From Promicromonosporaceae bacterium (GTDB lineage Bacteria; Actinomycetota; Actinomycetes; Actinomycetales; Cellulomonadaceae), in assembly GCA_009783295.1 (NCBI GenBank), contig WRHK01000020.1:1-61186 (forward strand): a stretch of DNA of 61,186 nucleotides. The letters are read 5' to 3'. Shown piece after piece: positions 26,840 through 34,127 of the stretch. The notes beneath the pieces are model-generated. The model made no database searches, was not told the DNA's origin, and saw only the letters and a list, made by a program, of their open reading frames with translations. The stretch's first letter is position 1, and each line of letters opens with the position of its first letter. A program made the translations under genes and the position numbers.

Positions 26840-27388
26840 TCAGGTGGGCTCGACGGTGAGGACCATGTTGACGCCGGTGCTGTCCATCGGGGCGTGGGGA
26901 GCTTCCCTCTCGACCACGTCGATGTTCACGCGCACGTCGTGGTCGCCCACAGCGAGGTCCCGGGCCAGCTCCTGGCGGAAGATCCCGTTCCCAGGCGGCA
27001 CCCAGTTGGACTGGAACAGCACCTCGTCGCCATACAGGACCGTGAACTTGAAGTAGACGTCGTTCCGCTCCGGGTTGATGAGCGGGATGGCGGCAACCCT
27101 GCCGGTCCTCATGGTCGAGGTGAAGTACCCGTACACCGTGTACCGGCCGGGTTCGCCCTGCTGGTTGAGGTTCTCCTCCATGACGAGCGGGTCCATGGCG
27201 AACGGCTGCGCCCCGTCGTCGACTGCCGTGCCGGTCTGGGCCTGCAGCCCGTCGTGGCCGCCTCGGTGCGTCCCGAAGATGAACGCAGCGACGGCCACGA
27301 CCGCCAGCACGACGACGTAGGCGATGGGGACCCGTCTGCGCTTGGCAGGGGGCTTGGCAGGGGCGGGGTCGGCAACCTGATCAGCCAT
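26840..27388 (-). CDS. membrane-anchored hypothetical protein
   Basis: A 182-residue protein with a Pro/Ala/Lys-rich cytosolic start, one transmembrane helix (VPIAYVVVLAVVAVAAFIF, about residues 20-38) and an external beta-rich domain of about 140 residues ending NMVLTVEPT. No known family recognised. It follows the exported protein at 27405 on the same strand after a 16-base gap, so they are probably co-transcribed and act together at the cell surface. Confidence 0.7.
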   Translation of the reverse strand: MADQVADPAPAKPPAKRRRVPIAYVVVLAVVAVAAFIFGTHRGGHDGLQAQTGTAVDDGAQPFAMDPLVMEENLNQQGEPGRYTVYGYFTSTMRTGRVAAIPLINPERNDVYFKFTVLYGDEVLFQSNWVPPGNGIFRQELARDLAVGDHDVRVNIDVVEREAPHAPMDSTGVNMVLTVEPT

Positions 27389-27404
27389 GAACGCTCACAC
27401 GTCC

Positions 27405-27866
27405 TCAGCCCGCCGTGTCCAGCACCAGGGTCACGGTGCCCGTGTGCCTGCCCTGCGTCTGGGGTGACGGGCCGACCAGGTACGTGCCGAGCCTGAACGA
27501 CCCGCCGGACGACGCGGCGATCGGGATCGAGCTTCCAGAACCCATCGGTGCGTTGTTGAGGTCGTGGACGGCGTACCGGGCGGTGATGACCCCCAGGCCG
27601 TTGCGCAAGTAGCCGTCGTGCTCGACGAGCAGCCTCGCGTCGTATCTCGCGACATACTCCACGACGATCTCGCCGAACCTCGCATTGTCCGGCAGGTTGT
27701 TCGGGTCACCAAGCGGGGTAAACGCGCTGCGCGTCAGTACGAAATCACCGATCTCGATGAACACAGTCACAGCCCCGCGGTCGTCTGCCTGCGCGGCCGG
27801 AGCAATGGCGAACGCCATACCCACCGCGAGAATGCTGGCCAGTGTTCCCCTGATGATGCGCTTCAT
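27405..27866 (-). CDS. small exported protein, paralogue A
   Basis: A 153-residue protein with a signal peptide (MKRIIRGTLASILAVGMAFA, cleavage after AQA) and a mature beta-strand-rich domain of about 125 residues ending VTLVLDTAG. It is a close relative of the divergent gene at 28481-28942: the signal peptide, the internal DGYLRN-GLGV segment and the C-terminus all align. The two also share the untranslated leader with the Shine-Dalgarno GCGGAGG. No known family recognised; surface or matrix protein is the best guess. Confidence 0.75.
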   Translation of the reverse strand: MKRIIRGTLASILAVGMAFAIAPAAQADDRGAVTVFIEIGDFVLTRSAFTPLGDPNNLPDNARFGEIVVEYVARYDARLLVEHDGYLRNGLGVITARYAVHDLNNAPMGSGSSIPIAASSGGSFRLGTYLVGPSPQTQGRHTGTVTLVLDTAG

Positions 27867-28480
27867 TGTCGCCACCTCCGCGGGTTTGTCTCGTCCGTCA
27901 TGGTGACACAGAACCGGACAGCATCTCGGTCGCTGTCGCGGGATGCGCGCTGTCGGCGTGCACACATTGGACCGGTGGCGGGTCGTCAGAGCCCCAGAAA
28001 AAAGTCGGCTTCGTCTCTAGCTCAGTGTTTGCGCTGCTATCGGCCCGGATTTCGTCGCGTATCGTCACGCAGTGACTTCACTATTGACCACTACGCCGGA
28101 CACGCATATAGAGCCCTTTCGAGCTCACCAGCCACACGCGACACCCCGCACGGTCTCATCGAGAGCGGGATCCTCGGCACCCCGATGGCCGAGGCGCTCA
28201 GCTCCCTTGCCGAAGGCCGAGCGCATCCCCAACACGCGATGCGTTCTCAGGGAGCGCATCGAAGGCGATCACGATCGAAGGCGATCACGGACATCGCCGG
28301 AGCGGCAATGAAGCGCGCCAGCGGTCTCTGATCGACCGGGCCTCCGAACGACTCGGGATTGGCTGGCACCACTTGCGTCATGTGTCCCACCCCATAGTGC
28401 GCACGCTGCCACCCAGGGCAGGACGCACACGGTTGAGTGTCACTATGACGTACGAGACGTAACCTGCGGAGGTGGCGACA
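27867..28480. other. 614-base spacer between divergent paralogues
   Basis: Both ends carry the same leader (GCGGAGGTGGCGACAATG in either direction, preceded by an ACGAGAC block), evidence of an inverted duplication. The middle is AT-richer around 28000-28120. It contains an integrase-like remnant at 28230-28420, reported separately. Confidence 0.5.
28230..28420 (+). pseudogene. tyrosine-recombinase-like remnant
   Basis: An open frame without a start reads GHRRSGNEARQRSLIDRASE, then RLGIGWHHLRHVSH. The last part resembles the H-x-L-R-H box of tyrosine recombinases, with helical sequence before it. No other integrase box is seen. Weak, but in keeping with the disturbed character of 25-29 kb. 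Confidence 0.25.
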
Positions 28481-28942
28481 ATGAGGCGCATCATCACGAG
28501 AACGCTGGCCGGCTTTCTCGCCGCGGGTATGGCGTTCGCCATTGCTCCGGCCGCACACGCAGACGATGTCAGTAACGTGCGGGTTTACATCAGGGTGCCC
28601 GACATCGAGTTCACGCGCACCGACTTCATGCCCGTCGCCGACCAGGCCAACCTCGAGGCCAACGCGAAGTTCGGCGAGATCCACGTGGGGTACAGAACCA
28701 CAGACAACGCCACGCTGGTCGTCAACTACGACGGCTACCTGCGCAACCTTCTGGGAGTCGCCACCGCCAGATTCGCGTTATGGGACCCCTCCGGCGCTCC
28801 GCTGGCGGATGGAGCATCACAGCCGCTGCCGGCGACGCCCGACGGCTTGCTCACGCTCTCCACTCAGCTGGTCGGCGCACCCCCCACCGCGTCCGGCTCT
28901 CACACGGCGGACGTGACCCTGGTCCTGTCAGCGGCCGACTGA
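28481..28942 (+). CDS. small exported protein, paralogue B
   Basis: A 153-residue secreted protein with signal peptide MRRIITRTLAGFLAAGMAFA (cleavage after AHA) and a beta-rich mature domain ending VTLVLSAAD. It is a paralogue of the gene at 27405-27866, which points the opposite way. ATG 28481 has the Shine-Dalgarno CGGAGG; an in-frame GTG at 28472 is less likely because it overlaps that site. Function unknown. Confidence 0.75.
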   Translation: MRRIITRTLAGFLAAGMAFAIAPAAHADDVSNVRVYIRVPDIEFTRTDFMPVADQANLEANAKFGEIHVGYRTTDNATLVVNYDGYLRNLLGVATARFALWDPSGAPLADGASQPLPATPDGLLTLSTQLVGAPPTASGSHTADVTLVLSAAD

Positions 28943-29298
28943 GAACGCGGGAGCATCTGCGCTGCCCCCGGACGCAAGCACAGCAGACCGAACCTGCCAT
29001 CGTCCGGGACTGCTGCACGGACAGGTGACAGCTGGCCTCAGGCGGGTGCGCGTGCGGGCACGCCGAGCCCGTACGACTGCGACCAGCTGCCGAAGTCTGA
29101 GCCGTTGTAGCCCTGACTGAAGCCGAGGCCCTGGCCACATGCGGCCAAGTCCGAGCCCGAGCCCGAGCCGACCGTCCAACCGTAGGTGCCCATGACGTAG
29201 CAACCCGACACCTGGGGTTGTCGCGTCGATCGGGCCCGAGCCTCCGGCTGCCCGCGTGCCGGCGCGGAGGCGCGGAGGCGCGGACGATGGACGGACCC
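28943..29298. other. 356-base gap downstream of the RiPP operon
   Basis: No established gene. A minus-strand frame at 29038-29193 encodes a Gly/Ser/Tyr-rich 51-residue peptide with one Cys and lacks a clear ribosome site; it is discussed in the findings. Confidence 0.35.
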
Positions 29299-29481
29299 TC
29301 AGCGGTCGAGCGTCATCCGCGTCACGCTCTCCGCGTCCGGTGCTCCGGTCACGAGCCAGTAGGCCACGGCTGCGTCGCGCACCATCGTGGAACGCGCGAT
29401 ACCCCTCTGGCTTTCTGCCTGCGCCACGAGGTTCACCACAGCGTCGAGCACGGCAGCCTGAGCCGCTTGGGGGGTCGTCAT
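29299..29481 (-). CDS. small protein, last gene of the RiPP operon
   Basis: A 60-residue mostly helical protein (VLDAVVNLVAQAESQRG, AVAYWLVTGAPDAES). ATG 29481 has an AAGGA ribosome site about 8 bases upstream. It starts 25 bases after the YcaO stop on the same strand. No family recognised; its place in the operon suggests an accessory role such as immunity or chaperoning, but nothing in the sequence shows this. Confidence 0.5.
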   Translation of the reverse strand: MTTPQAAQAAVLDAVVNLVAQAESQRGIARSTMVRDAAVAYWLVTGAPDAESVTRMTLDR

Positions 29482-29506
29482 GTCGTCGTCCTTCCTGGGC
29501 TTGTCG

Positions 29507-30775
29507 CTAGATCAGTGTGTGCGAGAGCGTGGCGGGGGGGACGTCGTCCACGTCAACCAGCATCGCCCGCCACTGCTCGAGCCGCGGCTGGTGCACGCTC
29601 CACGGCTTGGTGTCGTCCATGCGGTACTGCTGGTGGCCGAGCACCAGTGCGCGCACCGCAGCCCAGCCTTGCTCGCGAACCGGGCCCGGCAGCCGGGCGG
29701 ACAGGTCCGCGACCAGCGGCGCCAGCCCGCGGTCGCGTAGCGCCCCGGCCAGGCCGCCAGCGGTCCAGGGTGCTGCCGTCGCCGGAACCTCCAAGTCGGC
29801 AGCGGCCACGACGCCGCCCTTCTCGACCCAGCCGAGGAAATGGCCGACGGCAGGCGCCTGCATGCACGCCCACGCTCGAGACTGCTCGTCGACGACGGGC
29901 CCGACGGGCGGGGCGGGCCGCTCCAGCAGTGGCAGGAGCGACGAGTACACCTGCAGAGCCTCCCGCAACGAGACCGCGACGCTCTCGCTCGGGTCTGTGG
30001 CGGCACGCGCCCCGGTTGCGAGCACCGGTGTGGCGCCCTCGTGACCGAGCACGAACGTCATCGCCGATGTCGTCCCGGGCAGATCGGTGGGCAGCAGCAC
30101 GGTGTACGCGACGGCGTCGTGCCGGTCGAGGTACTCGAGGACGTCGCGAGCCGCCGCGGTCTCGATGGACCCGAGGCGCAGCGCCAGACTGACGGCGTCG
30201 ACGAACGGGAGACGCGGCCGCAGCGACCAGCAGCACGATGATGCGTCCCGTTCCACCGACTCGCGCAGCGCGCGCTCGGCGGCGAACTCCCACCCGATTC
30301 CCGCGGCAGCGCCGGACGGTGACCCGTCGGCCCACGTGCAGGCCGGAACGGGGTCGGTCAGAAGGACGGCCGGCAGCGCCACGGGCCGTGGCCCGGCGCC
30401 CGTCAGCTCGACGGCGCGCGCCCACGCCAGGTCCTGGTGCTGCGCTCCTCGGCCGAGGCACCCGGCCGCGACGAGCCGCGCCAGGAGGTCGGCGTCGGCC
30501 GGGAGCGCCGCGTCGACGAGAGGGTCGCCCGCGGGCGCGACAAGGGAGAACCGCTCGACGGCCTCGCCGACTGCCCGGGTCATGGCGTCGACCCGGCTCC
30601 AGCCGTAGGCGCCCACGGCGTCGAACGGGGTCCTCTCCCCGCCGGCGGCCTCGCGCGCGTCGGACAGGCCCACGTCGACCGCCACCAGCCACAGCGGAAG
30701 GTCGTCGGGCGCCCGGACGGCGGACGCGCGCGCGAGGCCGTTCCGAGGGTCGAGCACACCGATCAGGTCAAGCAC
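29507..30775 (-). CDS. YcaO-domain RiPP cyclodehydratase/thioamidation-like enzyme
   Basis: A 422-residue YcaO protein. YcaO enzymes activate a peptide backbone amide with ATP to form azolines, thioamides or amidines. The ATP-binding glutamates and arginines appear as AVGEAVERFSL (about residue 70), ERALRESVERDAS (about 170) and SLREALQVYSSL (about 280). The C-terminus ends LSHTLI without the Pro-rich tail of azoline-forming members, and no fused E1-like domain is present, so an RRE-containing partner in the operon may supply substrate binding. GTG 30775 has the Shine-Dalgarno GGAGG and overlaps the preceding dehydrogenase gene by 13 bases. Confidence 0.82.
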   Translation of the reverse strand: MLDLIGVLDPRNGLARASAVRAPDDLPLWLVAVDVGLSDAREAAGGERTPFDAVGAYGWSRVDAMTRAVGEAVERFSLVAPAGDPLVDAALPADADLLARLVAAGCLGRGAQHQDLAWARAVELTGAGPRPVALPAVLLTDPVPACTWADGSPSGAAAGIGWEFAAERALRESVERDASSCCWSLRPRLPFVDAVSLALRLGSIETAAARDVLEYLDRHDAVAYTVLLPTDLPGTTSAMTFVLGHEGATPVLATGARAATDPSESVAVSLREALQVYSSLLPLLERPAPPVGPVVDEQSRAWACMQAPAVGHFLGWVEKGGVVAAADLEVPATAAPWTAGGLAGALRDRGLAPLVADLSARLPGPVREQGWAAVRALVLGHQQYRMDDTKPWSVHQPRLEQWRAMLVDVDDVPPATLSHTLI

Positions 30776-32037
30776 GTTGCCTCCATTCGTCGGGTCGCGA
30801 GGGACGCGCCGACCAGCCCGGCGACGTCTCGCGAGGTGATGCCGGCCAGGATCGGAAGCCCGCCGCCCCATCGGCGCATACAGCGGTACGCGACCTCGTC
30901 GGCGTCATCGGCGCCCCCGCGCCCGGGCGCGGGCAGGAGCGCGCAGACCCGGTCGATCATCTCGACCGGGCCCTCGCAGCCCAGGCCCGCGGCGAGGGCG
31001 CGCAACCGTCCGGCGTCGCCCCAGGCGCGTTCACCGGCGAGCACCGCGTCCGTCCACGCGGGCAGCAGCAGGGCCGTCGCGGCTGACTTCGAGATGCCGA
31101 GGACGTGCGCCAGCTCGGTCGCGACGAACCACACCGGGCTGGAGAACGACGCCCTGCCCACGTTGGCCCACCCGCCGTGCGAGTGCGCGCTGACCGCGGC
31201 GATCGCCATGCGGGTGAGCTCGTCGGGCGTAGCCGCGTCGCTCGTCGCCAGCGCGTCGGCGAGCCGCAGCAGCACGCGGAGGTCGGTCTGCGTCGTCTCG
31301 TCGCCCAGCACGTGCGTGAGCGGGTGGACCACGCCGGCCTGCCAGCGTGAGGCGAACGGCACGACCAGGCGTGCGGCCACCTCGACGACGGCCTCGCGTA
31401 CCAGGTGGGCGGGCAGCCCGGCGGTAGCGCGCGGGTCGCAGACGGCGACGTCGGGCCGCAGCCATGCACCGACGACGAGCCGCTTCCCGTCGTGCTCGAC
31501 GCAGGCCGCGGCGCTCATCTCAGCACCCGTGCCGAGCGTGGTGGGCACCGCCACAGTCACCGGGCGCGGCCGCGGCGCCTCCGACAGGAGGACGAGTCCG
31601 CTTCGGCCGGGGGCGCGCAGCAGCGCACGCTCGGCGTCGGGCAGCAGCGCCAGCACGCCGAGGTCGATCGTGGAGCCCCCGCCGAGGAGCACCACGACGT
31701 CGGCCGGGTCGCGCGCCCACGCCGAGGAAGCCCGCTCGACGTCGTCGATGTCGAGCGGGCGCGAAGCGTCGTGCCGCCACTCGTGCAGTGCGCATCCGTG
31801 CGTGGTCGCGACGGCGGCGACACGGTCGCGTAGCGAGCGGCCGTCGCCGCTCGCCACGACCGCGGCGTCGGCAACGAGTCGCAAGGCGCCGCCCGGACCG
31901 GCGCCGCCAGGTGGCCTGAGGGCCCCGCCGCGCTCGAGGGCGCCCTGGAGCGCCTGCTCGAGCGCGTCGGCGCCGGCCCACCAGGTGGCTCCGCCGCCCC
32001 ACCGCAGCACGGGTGGAGCGGTGTCGTCAGGACGCAT
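30763..32037 (-). CDS. daptide-type dehydrogenase (Fe-ADH family, MpaB-like)
   Basis: A 424-residue member of the iron-containing alcohol dehydrogenase fold. GGGSTIDLG and VPTTLGTGAEMS are the nucleotide-binding motifs; the helical domain starts after LPAHLV. The metal ligands of classical Fe-ADHs look altered: DALTH is replaced by Glu/Val/Ala residues and PHG is lost, while the AHVLG histidine remains. From recalled knowledge of daptide clusters, this family member takes part in oxidative decarboxylation of the C-terminal Thr to a ketone. ATG 32037 lies inside the end of the upstream gene (11-base overlap), consistent with translational coupling. Confidence 0.78.
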   Translation of the reverse strand: MRPDDTAPPVLRWGGGATWWAGADALEQALQGALERGGALRPPGGAGPGGALRLVADAAVVASGDGRSLRDRVAAVATTHGCALHEWRHDASRPLDIDDVERASSAWARDPADVVVLLGGGSTIDLGVLALLPDAERALLRAPGRSGLVLLSEAPRPRPVTVAVPTTLGTGAEMSAAACVEHDGKRLVVGAWLRPDVAVCDPRATAGLPAHLVREAVVEVAARLVVPFASRWQAGVVHPLTHVLGDETTQTDLRVLLRLADALATSDAATPDELTRMAIAAVSAHSHGGWANVGRASFSSPVWFVATELAHVLGISKSAATALLLPAWTDAVLAGERAWGDAGRLRALAAGLGCEGPVEMIDRVCALLPAPGRGGADDADEVAYRCMRRWGGGLPILAGITSRDVAGLVGASLATRRMEATCLT

Positions 32038-33046
32038 GCGCCAGCGCCACCCCTCGCGCGCCGAGCGCTTCGGCGAGCACCGACACCTCCTCGACGGTGC
32101 GCGCCGTGCCGCCGGCTGCCAGCAGCGCCGCCGCATCGTCGAGCGACGCTGAGGCCAGCATCGCCTCGACCACCTGGGCCGCGGCGCGCCCGACCTGGAT
32201 CGGCCGGCGGCACTGCGGGTCCGAGAGCAGGAACGTCTCCCCGTCGGTGACGAGGCAGAGGTCCGCGCGGGCAGGCGTCGACGGCGGCGTGAGCAGCGAC
32301 TGCTCCCCCGTGACCAGCACCCAGTCCCCGGGGCGGTGCCGCACGAGCGTTCGCACGAGCCGCAGGGCCGCGACGAAGGTCGCGAGCACGCCCGGCCTCG
32401 CCGTGGCGAGCACGTCGTGGACACCCTGTCCGAGGCACGGGTCCAGCCCTTCCCCCGCTGCGGCGCGCAGGACGGCCGGGGAGTCTTCGCTCGCACCGAG
32501 CATTCGACCCGCGGGCGAGGTCCGCACGGTCCCATCGGCGGCAACGTGCAGCCGGTGCAGGCCGCGCCCCGCGCAGAGCGCCTCACCAGCCACAGCGCAC
32601 TGGTCGCCCAGCTCAACCGATCGGTGGAGCAGCCCTCCGGGAAGCCGACCGGTCAGCAGCGTGTCCTGCGCGTGCGCCACCAGCGCGGCCGCGTCGGCCG
32701 GCGTGAACAACCGCACCGCGGTGGGGCCGACGATGCCGTGCTCTTGGAGCCGGGCGTACCCGACGCTCTCCAGGAAGAAGTCGGCGCCCAAGGCGACATC
32801 GGCGCCGTCGGCGGCGAGCGAGCCCGTCGCGCGCGCCCAGATCCCTGGCCCGTCGGGCAGGTCGCCGCGTGCACGCCGGTCCCCGGTGACGACGACGAGC
32901 GTGTCGTCGGTCACCAGGCCCGTCGCGGCCGCGCCGAGCCACGCGATCGCCGCCTCGCCCTCCGTGACCACGGTGCCCGGACCGCCCCGGACCCAGCCGG
33001 TCAGCCGGCCCGCCACGGCCTCTGCGACGTCGTTTGCGAGCGTCAT
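32027..33046 (-). CDS. daptide-type RiPP recognition protein (MpaC-like)
   Basis: A 339-residue soluble protein. The C-terminal 90 residues look like a RiPP recognition element: short beta strands (LCLVTDGETFLLSD, RRPIQVG) followed by helices. An upstream motif, ADGTVRTSPAGRMLG, recurs as ADGSVSTSPRGLSLG in the LLM-fusion protein at 42560, so the two share this module. The expected role is binding the precursor leader and delivering it to the dehydrogenase encoded next. The Shine-Dalgarno AAGGAGG lies 5 bases before ATG 33046. Confidence 0.65.
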   Translation of the reverse strand: MTLANDVAEAVAGRLTGWVRGGPGTVVTEGEAAIAWLGAAATGLVTDDTLVVVTGDRRARGDLPDGPGIWARATGSLAADGADVALGADFFLESVGYARLQEHGIVGPTAVRLFTPADAAALVAHAQDTLLTGRLPGGLLHRSVELGDQCAVAGEALCAGRGLHRLHVAADGTVRTSPAGRMLGASEDSPAVLRAAAGEGLDPCLGQGVHDVLATARPGVLATFVAALRLVRTLVRHRPGDWVLVTGEQSLLTPPSTPARADLCLVTDGETFLLSDPQCRRPIQVGRAAAQVVEAMLASASLDDAAALLAAGGTARTVEEVSVLAEALGARGVALAHAS

Positions 33047-33056
33047 GTCTCCTCCT

Positions 33057-34127
33057 TCATCGAGTGGCCGGCACGAGCGCCGGCACGACCTCGCGCGGTC
33101 CGAGGTGCCGGGTCACGGCGCGGAACTCAGCGAGTAGCCGCGTGCGATCCCGGTGCGTGACGGCGACGATCCGGGCGGCGTGCTCGGGCGTCGCACAGAA
33201 CAGGGGCTGGGTGACCGCGAACCCGTCCGCGTGTCGGGTGACGACCAGACCGACGCCCGGTGCGGCCGTGTCCGCCGCGAACCTCAGGTGCTCGGCGACT
33301 GGGTCTCCGTCCCAGCCCAGAGGGCGGACGAACTCGCCGCTCTCGACGAGCCGGGTGAGCCAGTCACGCATGTCCGCCAGGGCGGCTCGGCGCAGCGCAG
33401 CCTCGTGCGCTCGGTCCGCCAGCAGGCGGACGGCGTGGCGGGCGCTCTCGGCGTCGTCGAACAGCACGAGCGGGAGCCGGTAGCGTGCGCGGAGCGAGTG
33501 GCGGCGGCTGCCCTGGCGGGCCTGCATGAGGACGGTGCGCTCGTTCTGGGTCGTGAACCGGTGGCCCTGGTCCGCCATGCGCTGCCAAAGGTCCCAGTCC
33601 TCGAACCCCAGGACCTCGCGCCAGCCGCCCGCCTCGTCGACGAGCTCGCGGCGGTGCGAGACGCGCGACGTCTCGAAGACCGCGCTCAGGAGCTGGAGCT
33701 CCGGGTGCCAGCACATCGTGTAGTCCGCCGACCATGCCTGCACGGCACCCGCGAGGTCGCGGTACACGTTCCCCATGGCGATGAGCTCGGCACCCGCGTC
33801 GATCAGCGCGACGACGCGCTCGAGGTGGTCGGTCCGGTAACGGTCGTCGTGGTCGAGGTAGGCCACGACGTCGCCCCGGGCCTCGCCGAGCCCGAGGTTG
33901 CGCGGTTCGGAGGGGTCTCCGTGCGCGGAGGTCCGCACGAGCCGCACGCGGCGGTCCCTGCGGGCTGCGGCCTGCACGACGTCGTCGGTGTCGTCCGTGC
34001 TGCCGTCGGAGACGACAAGCAGCTCCCAGTCTTTGAAGCTCTGCGCGAGGACGGAGTCGATCGTGTCGCGGATCGCGGTCGACCGGTTGTACGTCGGGCA
34101 GATCACGGACACCCGCGGCACGCTCAC
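33057..34127 (-). CDS. family 2 glycosyltransferase
   Basis: A 356-residue GT-A fold enzyme. The N-terminal SVICPTYNRSTAIRDTIDSV and ELLVVSDGSTDDT segments are the GT2 nucleotide-sugar site, YLDHDDRYRTDHL holds the DxD metal motif, and FEDWDLWQRMA is the ED-like catalytic region. The C-terminal 130 residues are helical and unassigned. GTG 34127 overlaps the LanKC stop by 4 bases. Such genes occur next to LanKC in actinobacteria; whether the peptide itself is glycosylated is unknown. Confidence 0.85.
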   Translation of the reverse strand: MSVPRVSVICPTYNRSTAIRDTIDSVLAQSFKDWELLVVSDGSTDDTDDVVQAAARRDRRVRLVRTSAHGDPSEPRNLGLGEARGDVVAYLDHDDRYRTDHLERVVALIDAGAELIAMGNVYRDLAGAVQAWSADYTMCWHPELQLLSAVFETSRVSHRRELVDEAGGWREVLGFEDWDLWQRMADQGHRFTTQNERTVLMQARQGSRRHSLRARYRLPLVLFDDAESARHAVRLLADRAHEAALRRAALADMRDWLTRLVESGEFVRPLGWDGDPVAEHLRFAADTAAPGVGLVVTRHADGFAVTQPLFCATPEHAARIVAVTHRDRTRLLAEFRAVTRHLGPREVVPALVPATR

